A stretch of 64,000 nucleotides of DNA from Rotaria socialis (taxonomy: Eukaryota > Rotifera > Eurotatoria > Philodinida > Philodinidae). Below, one piece after another: positions 24,391 to 36,681 of this stretch. Below the pieces are notes generated by a model that had not been told where the DNA came from, did no database searches, and worked only from the letters and a program-made list of their open reading frames with translations. The position numbers were made by a program, and so were the translations under genes. Within the stretch, counting starts at the first letter, position 1. Every line of letters begins with the position of its first letter. Where the stretch lies: assembly GCA_905331475.1 (NCBI GenBank), contig CAJNYU010000039.1, positions 90,042-154,041 of the forward strand. The letters are read 5' to 3'.

Positions 24391-25193
24391 CAAAGCTGGA
24401 GCTGGTAAGAAATCTATAAACCGGTCCTGTCCAGCCGGTTAAAAAAAAATTATCAGTCGGGTTCGACCGGACATAAATTACTCTTGAACCGGTGAAATTC
24501 CGGCAAATCGGACAACAACTGATGGAGTTAATTCTTTGAAAATTGTTTCAGATAGCCAAAATACGGTAAAAACTGATAGAGCGAGTTCCAGCAATGATAT
24601 CAATTAGTTAATGGTTAAATAGGCCTATTCAAATATTATGACTCAGCTCCTCACATTATAAATGCTGATAGCTGAATACTTCAAATTTTCTGATCAGGCC
24701 TCTAAGGAAAAATATTTTGAAAATATACTTTAGAGAATTTACATTCTTGATTAAATATAATGAAAGCTATCAACAAATCTGTAGAAAAGAAAAGATAGAC
24801 GTTTCAAATTTTATTATGAAATCATCTTTTTACAACAATGCATGATAAAAAGATAACACTGTCGATAAAATAGAGTGCATCGACCAACCAAATTGATCAG
24901 CTATCGCACTTTCGTTGATTTCTCTTTACTGTGAAGGAAAATGAGATATATTGCTTGTGTTTATGATGACAATCAAATATTCCTTCTGAACTACACAAAA
25001 TTTTCCATCATCAACAGTTTCGTGAGACTTCCTATATATATATGTATTGATAGCACAATTTCATTATATCTACTTCATGGAAAAATTCATAAAACATTTT
25101 TTTAACAAAAATAGAGCTAAATGAAGACAGTTATTTTAAAGTTTCAATCGGTGATTTTCCGGTATTTACCGGTCCGGTCCGGTTCCAGCGCTG
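24391..25193. mobile_element. hAT-like non-autonomous element rich in CCGGT words
   Basis: Left end CAAAGCTGGAGCTGG, then ACCGGTCC words. The right end, in complement, is CAGCGCTGGAACCGGACCGG. The CAGNGNTGG start followed by GGACC/CCGGT words is typical of hAT termini. The interior, about 24500-25130, is AT-rich with no transposase frame. No exact 8-bp flanking duplication could be matched, so one boundary may be a few bases off. A fragment with the same end lies at 49634-49700. Confidence 0.6.
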
Positions 25194-26026
25194 GTCCGGA
25201 CACCAGAAGATGATGAAAACGACGATAGTGGCCTAAAAGATTAAAAATAAATATTTATCTAAAGATTTTTTAAAACTTTCAATCAACATAGACTCTATGT
25301 TTCAAATAGAAGACCCCCTTTGAAATTTCATCTGCTTTGTCATTATAGAAGACCCCGGGTCTTTTATTCCAGGAGGAGGCTTAGTTCAAATGAATAATGC
25401 TTATTGTGGAAAATCAAATGAACATATGTTATGCAGTCTTCTTCGTTTGAAATAAATCATTGCTCATTTTCTCTGCGTAAACTAAAACGATGAATGACTG
25501 TTAGATTTTATACAAATTTTGACAGTAGAAACTTACCGAACTTTTTCTGGTATCAATAAAACATCTAAATATTATGCGTACAGTTTATTTCAAAAATCAA
25601 GCAGAGTTTGAAACAAATAGATTAATACTGAGTTTAGATATTTTATGGTAATATCTAATTACGAATTCATATTCAGTTCGTTAATCATGTCGTTTGCATA
25701 TAAAAATTGTTTCGCATTATGATCATATCAATCACAGTTTTGTACTTTAAAGATTTCAACAATGATTGTTTTGTTCGAATATTTGATAATTCTGTGCCAA
25801 AACAAAGTAAGTATTCGGAAAATCATTGAAGCATTAATAATATTTATCAAGATAAAATAAACTTTCCAAGAAAGCTAGAGAAAATTTTTAGTAAACTATT
25901 AATATTTTTTGATCACTGACGTGAATAGTCTATTTGTGCGTTTTTCAGTGTAGTTTTTTTTTATTCATTCTCATAACTTTGCAATAACGAATTTAATGCT
26001 AGTAGAAATTTATGCAGTTTGTCATA
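25194..26026. other. Spacer, nothing recognised
   Basis: AT-rich, apart from a small palindrome AAGACCCCGGGTCTT near 25350. No coding signal. Confidence 0.45.
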
Positions 26027-27810
26027 GATGTCATAATACCGTTACGCTGGGTATCGTGATTTCCAAGTCATAATACCCATCAAATTCTTTTTGGGGTATT
26101 ACCCCTAAGGTATCCACTTTTACTTAACTATATGTTTTAAAGTTGAAGAATTTGGAGGAGCTGCCTAACCCCACATAAAATAAGAACGAGATTTTCGAAG
26201 AATCCATTCATGACTTTGAGTCTGCTACAAGGATACCTGTGTTTGTTAAAACAATTCCTGAGGTTGCTAGAAGTATACCTAGGGTTTCTAGATGCATTCC
26301 TGTGTTTGCTATAAGAAATTGAGTGCTCCGAGATGTATAGGGTCATTTGTGTGAAAGTTGGTTTGGATACCTGTAACAAGATGAGGCACAGTTGCAGTAA
26401 CCTGTATGAAGTATCTAACAGCTCAGGTATGTGTTCCGGTACCTGTGGTGTGTCACGAAGGACTCCACTCGTACTGGTAGCAACGTGAGGCAAGGGTGTC
26501 GGAAGCCGAGGAATAATCTTAGCAACCTGATGCATGGTTTCAGCAATTTCACGCATTCTTTTAGAAGCCTAAGATATTCATGCATTAGCGCCCGACTTGC
26601 TTCCAGCAGCGACAGCCTTCCATCTATCAATGTTACGCATTGTCAGGAATCCAGGGAATGCTCCTAGAAATCATAACTTATGCCACACATTTCAGCCTCA
26701 GTAATATGCGTGTCTAAATTCAAATTATTTAAAAGACAATTCAGATAAAATGATATTATTTGCATTTTCCTGTAGCAATATCTGTGCCTTAAGCTTTTCC
26801 GAAATGTTACTGTGCAGTACATGAATCAATTATATTCAAATTCGAATTGAGCATCTTATGGAAATTCCAGTTGTTTTTGTGTATTTCTTCGAGGATATCC
26901 AAGTTGTTACGCTTTCGGGTAATACCCCAAAACAACTCAAATTCCTCAACTTTAAAACATACACTTAAATCAAAGTGGATACCCTATAGAGGTGTCAATT
27001 TACAGTTTATTTAATTTAAATTTAACTTCGTGAAAAGTTAATTTAATTTAAAATTAAATTCTATCAAGTTAAATTTAAAATAAATTTAAATTTTTTTGAT
27101 ACAAAAATTTAAACTTTCAGAATTTGAATTTAATTTAAATTAAATTTTTGAAAATTTATTTCTCGATTTAAAAATTTTTTTTAAATTTAAATTTTAAATT
27201 TAATAAATTGTTTGGATGGATACACATCACTGCTACGAGAGAAATACGTGACTTTAACAGTAGTAAATACTAAATGAGAGGAAAACCTAGTATTTTAGGT
27301 TAATATTTATTCATAATAGTCAAAATTTCTCTACAGATTACGCAGGATCCGTCATCTTTCTTCTTCAGAATACTGGGATACTCATAAAAAGATATTTAAT
27401 AGCACAATTCATAGAAGAATGATTAGTTTTAACTTTAGAAAACAGGAAACATACTCAAATTTGACTTTAAATAGCAGCAATCAAGTCAAAAACTATGTTT
27501 ATCTGCTAGTTTTCCAAATTTAACTAATTTGAATTTCAAACAATTTAATTTAAATTTAAATTTCTTGAATTAAAATTTATTTTAAATTAAAATTTTTGAA
27601 AATTTATTTCCCGACTTAATAAGTTTTTTTAAATTTAAATGTGACACCCCTAATACCCTAGGGGTAATACCCGAAAACAACTCAAATTCCTCAACTTTAA
27701 AACATATAATTAAATGAAAGTGGATATCCTAGGGGTAATACACCGAATGTTTATAAAGTAGGTTTAGCCGGAGAAAAAGTCGTTACCCGGTGTAACGGGA
27801 TTATGACATC
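26027..27810. mobile_element. Terminal-inverted-repeat element carrying a nested insertion
   Basis: Left end GATGTCATAATACCGTTACG. The right end, in complement, is GATGTCATAATCCCGTTACA, with CGGGTA next. Subterminal blocks also pair: the left has GGGTATTACCCC, GGTATCCACTTT and TTTTAAAGTTGA (26092-26155); the right has the complementary sequence in two tandem units, one at 26921-26986 and one at 27661-27730. These two right-hand units are now separated by the nested element at 26987-27652. The core, about 26150-26900, holds a degenerate repeat of roughly 30 bp (AGCAACNTGAGGCA-like words) and no convincing transposase. No flanking duplication was found. Confidence 0.65.
26979..27660. mobile_element. 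Nested hAT-like MITE with 8-bp TSD ATACCCTA
   Basis: Element 26987-27652 (666 bp), flanked by ATACCCTA at 26979-26986 and 27653-27660. Ends: TAGAGGTGTCA at the left and, in complement, TAGGGGTGTCA at the right. Long TTTAAATT runs follow both ends. The middle 27220-27530 is ordinary DNA with no transposase frame. Removing it rejoins the host sequence GTGGATACCCTAGGGGTAA, which matches the intact second tandem unit nearby. Confidence 0.85.
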
Positions 27811-28261
27811 ACTCTCCTGAGTATAGCATGTGACTTGGAAAAATAACTTCGAAACACCACATCGAGAGAATAAAAATGAAACTATCGGTGCATTTAATAG
27901 ATATTGATCGAGTCTACTTGAACTAATTTTCACAAAACGAAAAAGTATTACCCTTTTTTTCAGGCAGATATTTTACGTCTCTGATTTATATCAGTATTTA
28001 TTCGACCAATCATGTTATGTGTGTCAAAGAAAAGTTTTTCTTCGGAAAATATATGATACGAAAAAGTAGATCAATTAAAATCTTTATAGATATTATTTTT
28101 CATATGAAATAAAAATGCTTGACTTTTCAAAAAACAAGAAAAACCCTCAATTTTATCTCGAATAAATCATAATATTGATGGTTCAAAGAAATAAACTAAA
28201 GTTTTGTTTTGTATTAGCAATTTGCTGAAGTTTCGTTTTACTTGTCATCGATAATTGACAA
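27811..28261. other. Spacer, nothing recognised
   Basis: AT-rich 3' flank of the RING-LRR remnant. Confidence 0.5.
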
Positions 28262-29390
28262 TTATTTAAATAGACAATTCGTAATGATTGATTTTTTCAA
28301 CATACTCATTAGATAATACACAGATGAATCGTTTATTAAACGATTATTTTCCAAATTCAAATGTCTAAGAATTGTACTATCATGAATCAATGCTGAAGCT
28401 AATTTTTTCACACCATAATAACTTATTCGATTACTTGCTAACCACAAGCTAACGACCGATTTATTTTTTAAGAGCATTTTAGTCAAATGCTTCGCACTAT
28501 TATCATTTTAATTAGTCTATTCAAGATCAAACCAACTGAGATGTGAATTATCTAATGAAAGGCTTTCGGCGAGATATCGAATATCCGTTTCAGATAAAAC
28601 ATTTCGATTTAGAGAGAGCATTTCTAATGTTGTATTACTTTGTAAACATTCGGAAAATTTAACTAAACCTTGAGAAGTAATTCGATTATATCCTAAATCA
28701 AAGCTTTGACATTTTTTATTCATAATTGCTAGTTTAACACAAGTTGAGTATTATCATTAGTTACATATTGATTACATAAGGAAATTTTAGAATCGATTGA
28801 ACATCGATTAATGAAATCTTCAATCTTGACAATATGACACCCGGTAGTTGCTGAATAAAATTCAATTAATAAAAAAAAGAAAAAGTCTTTTGAATTTTAA
28901 CTTACATAGTCGTATTTTCTTTTCTTTCAATAGATGATGATTGATCATGTTTGGATTTGAATCATGAGAATCGGCGATTTGTTAGGATTTTAAATCTATT
29001 ATCTGTCCTTTCCATGAACATTTATTATTGCCAGTTAAACAGGATACAATTGCTTTTGGAACATGCATTATCGATGTGATCACTAAAATATTTTTGTTTT
29101 ATTCTAGTTTGCTGCCAAAATATACATTTAACTTGCAGTTGATTGAAAATATTTTGATTAGTCAACATTTTAAAATATTTGTCTGTTCACATTTGACGAT
29201 GTATTGGACATGTTAAACTTGCACTTAACCATAGTTTAATGCAGCAAAAGCAAAACATATGTTCACATATTGCTAATATTGGTTTCTTGGATGGATTTGA
29301 ATAAATAGTACAAATAAGTTTTGCATCAATGAATAATTCGTTTTCGTATTCGTACTCATTATTGCTTGACATTTGTAATCTATGAACCAA
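28262..29390 (-). pseudogene. Broken RING-finger plus leucine-rich-repeat gene
   Basis: Three minus-strand pieces. The first, 29390 down to 29187, is a RING-like block (ICTIY, then AICEHMFCFCCIKLWL, then TCPIHR). The CxxC pair of the finger reads CxxY, so one zinc ligand is lost. A middle exon ending in a GTAAGT donor near 28907 joins in phase to an exon starting near 28844. The last, 28723-28262, carries ribonuclease-inhibitor-type LRRs (LDLGYNRITSQGL-like, LWLASNRISYYGVKKLASAL, LNLENNRLINDSS). The LRR part contains in-frame stops before 28723 and again near 28517. RING-LRR proteins are common in bdelloids and are presumed ubiquitin ligases. This copy cannot be functional as it stands. Confidence 0.6.
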
Positions 29391-31531
29391 ACTATAATTT
29401 TTTACCGAATTATCTTATTAAAATATGAATCAATATTTTTGTCTTATTGAAAAATAGACCGAGCTTTGTATGAATACACTGATGAATAAAATATGATTGT
29501 TTACCTTCATATTTTTAGATGCACATCAGGCTTCTTATTTTATACACGTAAGTAGACATGAAATTTTCTTTTCATGATAGCCAATCGTCTATACCTTTCA
29601 CTGATCATTGTTCTTTTCAGATCAATAAAGAAAATAATTCGTGAGCTATTTTCGAACTAAAAGTTCATCGAAGTCGATCATCATTTAGTCTGAATATCAT
29701 GTCTATAAAAGTAACATCGATGATTCTGCATTTCCAGGAGAAAAAAAATCGATAGTATTAATAATACGTAGACTATATATTTTAATTGCTTTCTAATACG
29801 CTTATTCGACTTTTTTAAAACTTTCATTTACTAAAAAACATATTTGAGAGAAAATATTCATTCGTTTTAGGAATGAATTGTCTGAATCTAGTCGATTCTT
29901 TCTATGCGATGCACATAGTTTTACGCACATTTTTTTGCGATTCATACTTTTATATTACTGAGATTAATTTAAATGTACCTTTCATTGGATACAATGCACA
30001 GCCATATTATTTATGAGATATAAGAAAACTTCAACATTTTTGCCATATTATTAAGTTTCGTCGCTATCTGATGCACTGCTTCAAATAGCATATTTTCGAT
30101 GCGTTTATAGAACAAACTGCCATCAGTGTTTGTATATCAAGATATTTCTGTGTATCGACATCCATCACTGATATTCTAAAGAGATATTTATAATCAATAG
30201 TATTCATTTGTGGGTGCGTCTTGGACTTTAGTGTGTATGTGGAAAATATTTGTCAGGTATTACGACGATTATTCTGTGGAGGAAATTTCATTTCTTGATT
30301 GTGTACACTCGAATATTCGCCATGAATTCATTCGTTATTAAATAAGATATGCCTTTAGTAGATGAACTCATAGATAATATTTGGCATTGTATTTTTTCTC
30401 AATTATGATATAAAGAAAAACAACATTAGATATTTGATTTTGAATTTATATGATTTATTGCACTACGCGGGGATGTTTTTTCGATCTAGAGTCAGATGAC
30501 GATGAAAAATAGTTCGACGATCACGTATAGTACTCCAAGAGTTGTATACGATTGAAGTGAAAAGGACATCTTATCTCAATAGTAGATTCACAACAGATCT
30601 ATGTAAATATTTCTATATCGTAATAAGTTTTAAAGGTTTGAAATATTTTTGCATTTCACATAAATATTGATCACCTTGTTATTGGTCTAAATTTTTATTG
30701 AGAATATGCGTACAGGAATCTATATTCGAGATCTTTTTTATGCGAACATGTTAAGCGGGTCTGACACTATAAGAAACAACAAATATACGAATTAAGTTAC
30801 AGATACATTTTTTCTTCGTTAAGTGTTTTTCATTTGTTCAATGAACTGAAAGAAATATTTTACATTCGTTTGACATGCGTTTTGCAGGTAGATTTTGCGA
30901 GTGGAAAAGAATCAATGTCAAATTAGCCAATTAATGTTTACTCATCTTGACCTCGTTGTTTTTACAAATTATTATATTAATGCAAAATGCATACTCCTTG
31001 TCGACTGAAAAGACAAAACAATTTGTTTATCTGTTAGAGGACATTTTCGATAATACTACCATAGATTTTTTTATTTAAAAAATGTTTCTTCTACAGAAAA
31101 AAACAGATCATTATTTAATAAGTTAGATTGAAATATTTATTATTTTAGCTAAATCTTGCTACGTCAGTTTTCGCAATTAGCTTGTAACGACAATCGATCA
31201 CATGCATTCCGAATAAGTAAAAAGGAATGCCACCATTAAAATCGTGCGAAAACAGAAGAGACTAAATTTAAAGAAACATTCTTAACAAACTCCCATTTTT
31301 TATATAACTCCATAAAGATATTCTTCGTACTAACAAGCAAAAGACATGATGAAAACAGAATCATATACGAACAAAGTTTACGATGATTTTTGAAAACAAT
31401 CATATAGATTCTTTCTGTATTGTTATCGATCAACCTATAAAACTATTTGATACAACCAATATGTATTATCTTTCGTATTAGTTTTGCATACATTCAAGTA
31501 GTATTGCCGATTATAAATCTTCAACTTACAC
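29391..31531. other. Intergenic, no supportable gene
   Basis: AT-rich 2.1 kb. Only short chance frames. No repeat structure noticed. Confidence 0.45.
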
Positions 31532-33029
31532 ATGAAAACATCCACCAACGCGTTGAAGTACCTTATAACAATCCTAATTCTTCTAGAAAATAGACCAGAC
31601 TATATAAAGAAAAGTGAAGTTATCCTTTTCGTGGCAGTCGTTCGAAATTAAATTAATTTTTTCTATCGGTTTAGTCTTCATTGTCTATCTAAATAACTTT
31701 TATGATGCACTAATTTTACCTACAGTATGAATCTTATTTAAATTTCACAATTGCTTTTGAAATTTCTATTTAACCCAGAATTATAATGCTGCACTAAAAG
31801 AAGAAGCAGCATCGGGTATGTATTATAAATATTTATTATGTTTACTCTATGTTAATTTTTGAACGATAATTCTCTACCATTAGCTGAACTCAGCCCAGAA
31901 CAGATGGGTAAATGTTAACTGCTCGCTACTTTTATTTTTAAATGGAATTTCTATTTCATTTCAGGAGGTCATTATCAAGGTGATATGATTTTTCCGGAAG
32001 ATGTATCAGTAAGAAAGAACTGCTGCTTTAGTTTCGTAGTACGTATATACATATATTCATTTGTTTTTATACAAAGCGTGGAGCGGCACATCGGCCATCA
32101 TCACAGCGATGGCCTAATGGTATAATACCCTATGATATGACATCATCTATTTGTTAGTATTTCTTAAGTTCTCTTTTCTTTCGATAATCTGTGTTAATCT
32201 TAAGTTGTCAATCATTCATTATTGATTGTTGATGCTATGCGACGTATGGAGAATCTAACACGAGTAGGAAATCGTTCGTGTATTCAATTTCGACCGAAAA
32301 CTAGCAATGATGCAATTTTTATTACAATTCAGAATGGAACTGGTTGTTCCGCTTATGTATGTATACATTTTTATTTTAGACAAAAAACGATTCAACCAAC
32401 AATAGTTTCTTTTTTAATACAAGGTTGGATATCTTCAAAATATTACTCTAAATCGTACTGTTACTTTAATGCATACGCCAACTTCCACTTGCATGATAAC
32501 TGGAATTATTCAACATGAACTTCTTCATGTACTAGGTATTTAATACTAACTTAATTTTTGTTGAAAAATTCTCAGTTTTAATAAAAGGATTTTTTCATGA
32601 GCAATCTCGTCCTGATCGTGATGACTATGTTTCCATTCAATGGAATAATATTTTAACTGGTAACTCATACTATTTCTATAATAAGCAATCCTTAAAACAG
32701 TGAACTATTTTTAATTAGGTACTGAGTTCAATTTTGAGAAATATACCACAGAGGATATTGACACTCTCAGGACATCATATGAATATGGATCCGTTATGCA
32801 TTACCAAGCAAATGCCTTCAGTGCGAATGGTTTAAACACGATTATACCTACGAAGGATCCTAACGCAGTGCTTGGACAACGTATTGGTATGAGTCCTATT
32901 GATATTCTTGAGGTTCAACGTTATTATGGATGTGTTCCAATTCCGTCAGCAGCAGTACATCAACAAAATACAATATCCATGAGTTCAACTATTAGTATGG
33001 GAATAGTTCTAATACTTTTACTTCACTAG
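31532..33029 (+). CDS. Astacin-family zinc metalloprotease, secreted or tethered
   Basis: Exons joined by phase and GT-AG signals: 31532-31618 (possible signal peptide, [18 protein letters not shown]), 31779-31815, 31884-31907, 31965-32008, 32077-32152, 32205-32356, 32424-32535, 32588-32659, 32719-33029; about 304 residues. The pro-region leads to [11 protein letters not shown], the usual start of the mature enzyme. The zinc motif HELLHVLG continues across an intron into FFHE, giving HExxHxxGxxH. The Met-turn is SVMHY (about 32788). The C terminus ends in a hydrophobic run ([12 protein letters not shown]), which suggests a GPI or membrane anchor rather than EGF/CUB domains. The first exon is the least certain part. 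All catalytic residues are present and no frame breaks were found. Confidence 0.85.
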
Positions 33030-33376
33030 TTAATATTTGTTAGTATTCTCAAGTTCATATTAAGAAATATATTTATTGAAGAACATTGAAAATCCCTTTT
33101 TAATTTCATCACAAAAGTAGATATTTCTTTTTTGAAAATTGTTTTTTCCTTAGTTTAAAATAAATTGTCCATTATTTAATAAAAAATAGTAGATATTGGA
33201 TGATTAATTGTATAGTTCTAGTTCTTCTATTCGAGCATAATGACGTCCTTCTATGACAGACGGCTTTATTAATTTATCTAAGACAAACTAAAAACTGCGA
33301 TTACAATTTTCAATGTACAATTATTTATAAAATTGCGATTATTAATGAATCGGGCAACAAGAATATAACGGAAAAC
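33030..33376. other. 3' flank of the astacin gene
   Basis: AT-rich, with possible AATAAA-like signals such as AAAATAAA near 33160. Nothing else seen. Confidence 0.4.
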
Positions 33377-33444
33377 TGAGGGTGTGGGTGTGGATGCAAC
33401 TATACAAAGGGTCCTTTCACATCTACTCACACCTACAGCCTCAA
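33377..33444. repeat. Hairpin element with telomere-type TGTGGG arms, copy 2
   Basis: 68 bp: TGAGGGTGTGGGTGTGG at the left, and a diverged complementary arm (CTCACACCTACAGCCTCAA) at the right. The middle, GCAACTATACAAAGGGTCCTTTCACATCTAC, is the reverse complement of the middle of copy 1 at 10349-10417, so the two are the same element in opposite orientation. More diverged than copy 1. Confidence 0.7.
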
Positions 33445-34069
33445 GATTAAATCTAAACAGTCCATTGTATAATATGCATCTATATACTGTATCGAGCTTA
33501 GTTATAGACTACTGCTGAATATATGATTAAAAAAACATTTTTGACTGGTATATATATATAATAATAATAATAAACAGTATTGAAAAATTATCAGAAAGAA
33601 AACATTGAAGGTATGCACAATGAGTCGTGCTTATTTTTTATTATTGATTATCACATGCAGTAAAATTGTGGTACCTAGAGTTACATAAGGCATTTTCATT
33701 TATTTGTTCGGCTAATTTGTTTACAGTCACATTTTAATAATTCGAAGTATTCTCTAAAACAACTTGGACTAATAATGATGGTAACTCTGATGCAGTTGTC
33801 ATTTGATGACAATTATACTACATTTCTCTGTTCCTCCTTTTATAATTTATCGTGTTTAAGTTCCATTATCACACCTACTGTAATATGAGCACCGTTTGGA
33901 TCACCATCAAAATGCAGTACCGGTATTAAAGAAATAGCTAATTAAATCCTCTTGAAAAACTTCATCTTCAAATGCATCGTGATCATTTTGTTCTTCTTTT
34001 TTTATAATGCTATCAAATATTCATTCAGGTAATAATGTTGATGTGAAACCTACTTCAGGTTCAGTACTA
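33445..34069. other. Spacer with a possible decayed coding scrap
   Basis: A (TA)/(TAA) microsatellite lies at 33549-33575. On the minus strand about 33915-34055 reads as an acidic peptide (EEQNDHDAFEDEVFQEDL) interrupted by TGA. It may be a remnant of a gene or transposon cut by the neighbouring CCCAGG element. Confidence 0.3.
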
Positions 34070-34415
34070 CCCAGGTGAATGCACCCGATACCGAATCAGA
34101 TCGGATCTTATAAAATCCAACGAGTCGACAAAGTCCCATGGGGTTTCGGATTGAGGAACTACTAACGGATCCCTAGTGTTTGAATCCGGCGAACGTCCGA
34201 CCAAATCCAACAACCAAATTCGATAGGAATTGCCGGAGTCGGATTCCAACGAGGTTCGTAAAGAAACCTATCGGGTTTTGACTGATTCCTGCTAGAATCG
34301 ATTGGATTCCAACACTAGGGATCCGTGAGTGGGTCCGCAACCCGGATCTGCTTAGAATCCTGCAGGAACCGATCGAAATCTGATTGGATCCAGCTATCGG
34401 ATTGTTCGTCCTGGG
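34070..34415. mobile_element. CCCAGG-ended element filled with GGATTC words, copy 1
   Basis: Left end CCCAGGTGAATGC. The right end, in complement, is CCCAGGACGAAC. Length 346 bp. The interior is built from GGATTCCGA / TCGGATCC / GAATCC words on both strands and would fold extensively. The element at 58625-58973 has the same length (349 bp), ends and vocabulary. Confidence 0.65.
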
Positions 34416-34593
34416 TAAGTAAAACCGATCCTGGACTGTTTTAGCATTTCACGATGACATACATTTTTCTGACATTGCACAAATCATGAATATTTTGACC
34501 AGTTTTTACAGTTATGGTTTTCTCGTCTAAGATCCTGGATAAATAAACTAATCGATGATGAAAAAATAATTTTCATTATTATATTATTACTGT

Positions 34594-34881
34594 TCACTCT
34601 TTTGTAGCTTCATTGACGCATTCAATAGATCCTTGTAATTGCGAAGAACTGGGTGTTCTAAGGATAATGTTCGAGCTTTGATAAAGTTGAACCAATTCTT
34701 TAACTATTTTAACAACGCCCTTGCGAACATTATCTAGTTGTATCATAAGAGGAGCTGCAAATATTGTGAATATATCTAGTAGAGAGAATGCAACGTTCGT
34801 TTTAGCCGATTGTACTTCACAGCATTTAGGAAAATGCCCTTGATAATTTAATATACGATGATTAAATTGGATTTTAATCAT
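34594..34881 (-). pseudogene. Remnant of a retroviral-type integrase core
   Basis: A 95-codon frame resembling the C-terminal half of a DDE integrase of the KRBA2/Ginger-like kind: SLLDIFTIFAAPLMIQLDN, then IVKELVQLY, then SQLQGSIECVNEATKE, where the expected pattern is a QSDNGxEF block followed by a QGxxExxN block. Key residues around the second Asp are altered and the rest of the catalytic core is absent. A dead fragment of a transposable element. Confidence 0.6.
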
Positions 34882-36343
34882 AATCTCATTAGTCTGATTG
34901 TGTTCAATTATATGGTTGAATATTCAACTAACTTTATTGGGTTAATCATGATATTATTAGTACGCGTGACATAAATAAAAATATTAGAGATGAGTACTTT
35001 TATTCATCAAATATTTTCAAGTGACTTGCATTTATTTATAAAGCGAGAATCACTCTGTTATTTTCATAAAGAAATTTCTTTCACGTTTACCTTACTCTGA
35101 TTTTTTTAGATTCAACTCAAATCCATAATTTTGAAACATTTGATTCATTTTAGAACTTTAGTGTAAACAATTGAAATAGAAATGATGGAAATTTAAAAAG
35201 ACGAACATTTATTTTTCATTGTATATTCAAAAGTTGTCTATTTAATTTGATAAATAACTTCGAGAAGGAACTTTGTCGAAGTTTTAATTGAGCTAAATAT
35301 TAGTGTTGTAGTTAAACCGTCGTCGATTGTTGTAACTTCGATACAAAATACAAATATTTGTTTTTCTCAGAAATTGATCCATTTTTCAGTTCTTTATAAT
35401 TTACTATTGTATTAATTAATTGAAAAAAAGTAGTTATCATTCCTTTTGTTGTGTTGATATTCTGTATTTTCCACATTATTGTTATCTATTAATATTTTTT
35501 CATATGGTTCTTCATTGTCGGATGGACATTGTCCACTAAGTCATTTATGGAACAATTTAACATACGATTATCGTGCCATAAAAATATTTATGTACTGTCG
35601 ATGACGAAGAAATAGTGAAATAGACAAAAAGACGCTATACGTAGTTTCTCGTTTTAATAAACTTTTCACGTTCTCGGAAAGAACTTTCAACAGAAAAAAT
35701 ACTAAAGTATTTTTACTTCTGAAAAATATTGCGGTGTATCACTCTATCTTAATCCTAACTGAATCTGACATTGTTAGACATTGAGGAGGATTATAACGAT
35801 TAGGCATATTATCATGAGATTTCAAATATTAAAAAACATCAGATCTCTCAACTTGTAGAACTGTAAAAATTATCCTAACACACTTATATCTGTGGTTTGC
35901 GACATGGGTACATATTAAACAGTTCAAATCGAAAAAAATGTGTAACACTTTGCTTTCGGTTCAAGATATTTTTATGTTTGAGTCTACATTCTTTGAGTTT
36001 TATTCTATCTTTACATTATTAACCTACTTATCATAATGATACGCATGGACACAGAAAAAAAGTTTAACATAGAAAAATATTTTTTTACAGTAACCAAGAA
36101 CGTCATTCACATCAATGATTTTGAAATGTCTCTCTAACTAAAAATGATGGCTAGAACATTTAATCCTATCTGCCAAATTGTCTTGTATCACATTGAAAAA
36201 CAACGATAAAATAGATGCAGTTATGAATTTATATAGAATATCAAAAATAAAGAATTGAATCAGATTTATCTTGTTTCTCGACTGTCACCGCCATCATAAA
36301 CGTTGAAATCAAGATTCAAGGGATGTCATTGCGCTAGACTCAA
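34882..36343. other. Intergenic, no supportable gene
   Basis: AT-rich 1.4 kb. Short chance frames only. Confidence 0.45.
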
Positions 36344-36396
36344 GGGGGAAACAGCTGACTCCAATGCGTTGGAGCCATGGAGTCAGCTGTTTTCCC
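36344..36396. repeat. Perfect-stem hairpin (about 18-bp arms)
   Basis: GGGAAACAGCTGACTCCA at the left arm and TGGAGTCAGCTGTTTTCCC at the right, separated by 14 bp. The GC-rich stem is unusual for its AT-rich surroundings. Could be a tiny MITE or a structured RNA or DNA element. No second copy was noticed in the window. Confidence 0.6.
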
Positions 36397-36681
36397 TTTG
36401 TTTAGGCTTCTTAAAACTTATAAATACCTCAATTGACACCAATAAACCAATAATATCTGCTCGATTGAAGAATTATTGTTCACTATCTTTAATTCTATTC
36501 TTGAAATTGCCTACGTGTTCCAAAAATAGGAACTATGAAATGCATCAACTCGTGTGTTGCGGTGGAGATCTACACACAACAGTTAGCGTGCAATTAAATT
36601 TGAAGTAGAATATAATTGTGAAGTATTTGCTCAGATTCCCATATATCATTCCTTCTCATCATTATCGTTAACATTAAAAAT

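Noticed and set aside
26137-26667. Leu/Arg-rich repeated peptides on both strands inside the inverted-repeat element
   Set aside because: They come from a degenerate roughly 30-bp DNA repeat; no start, splice or family evidence.
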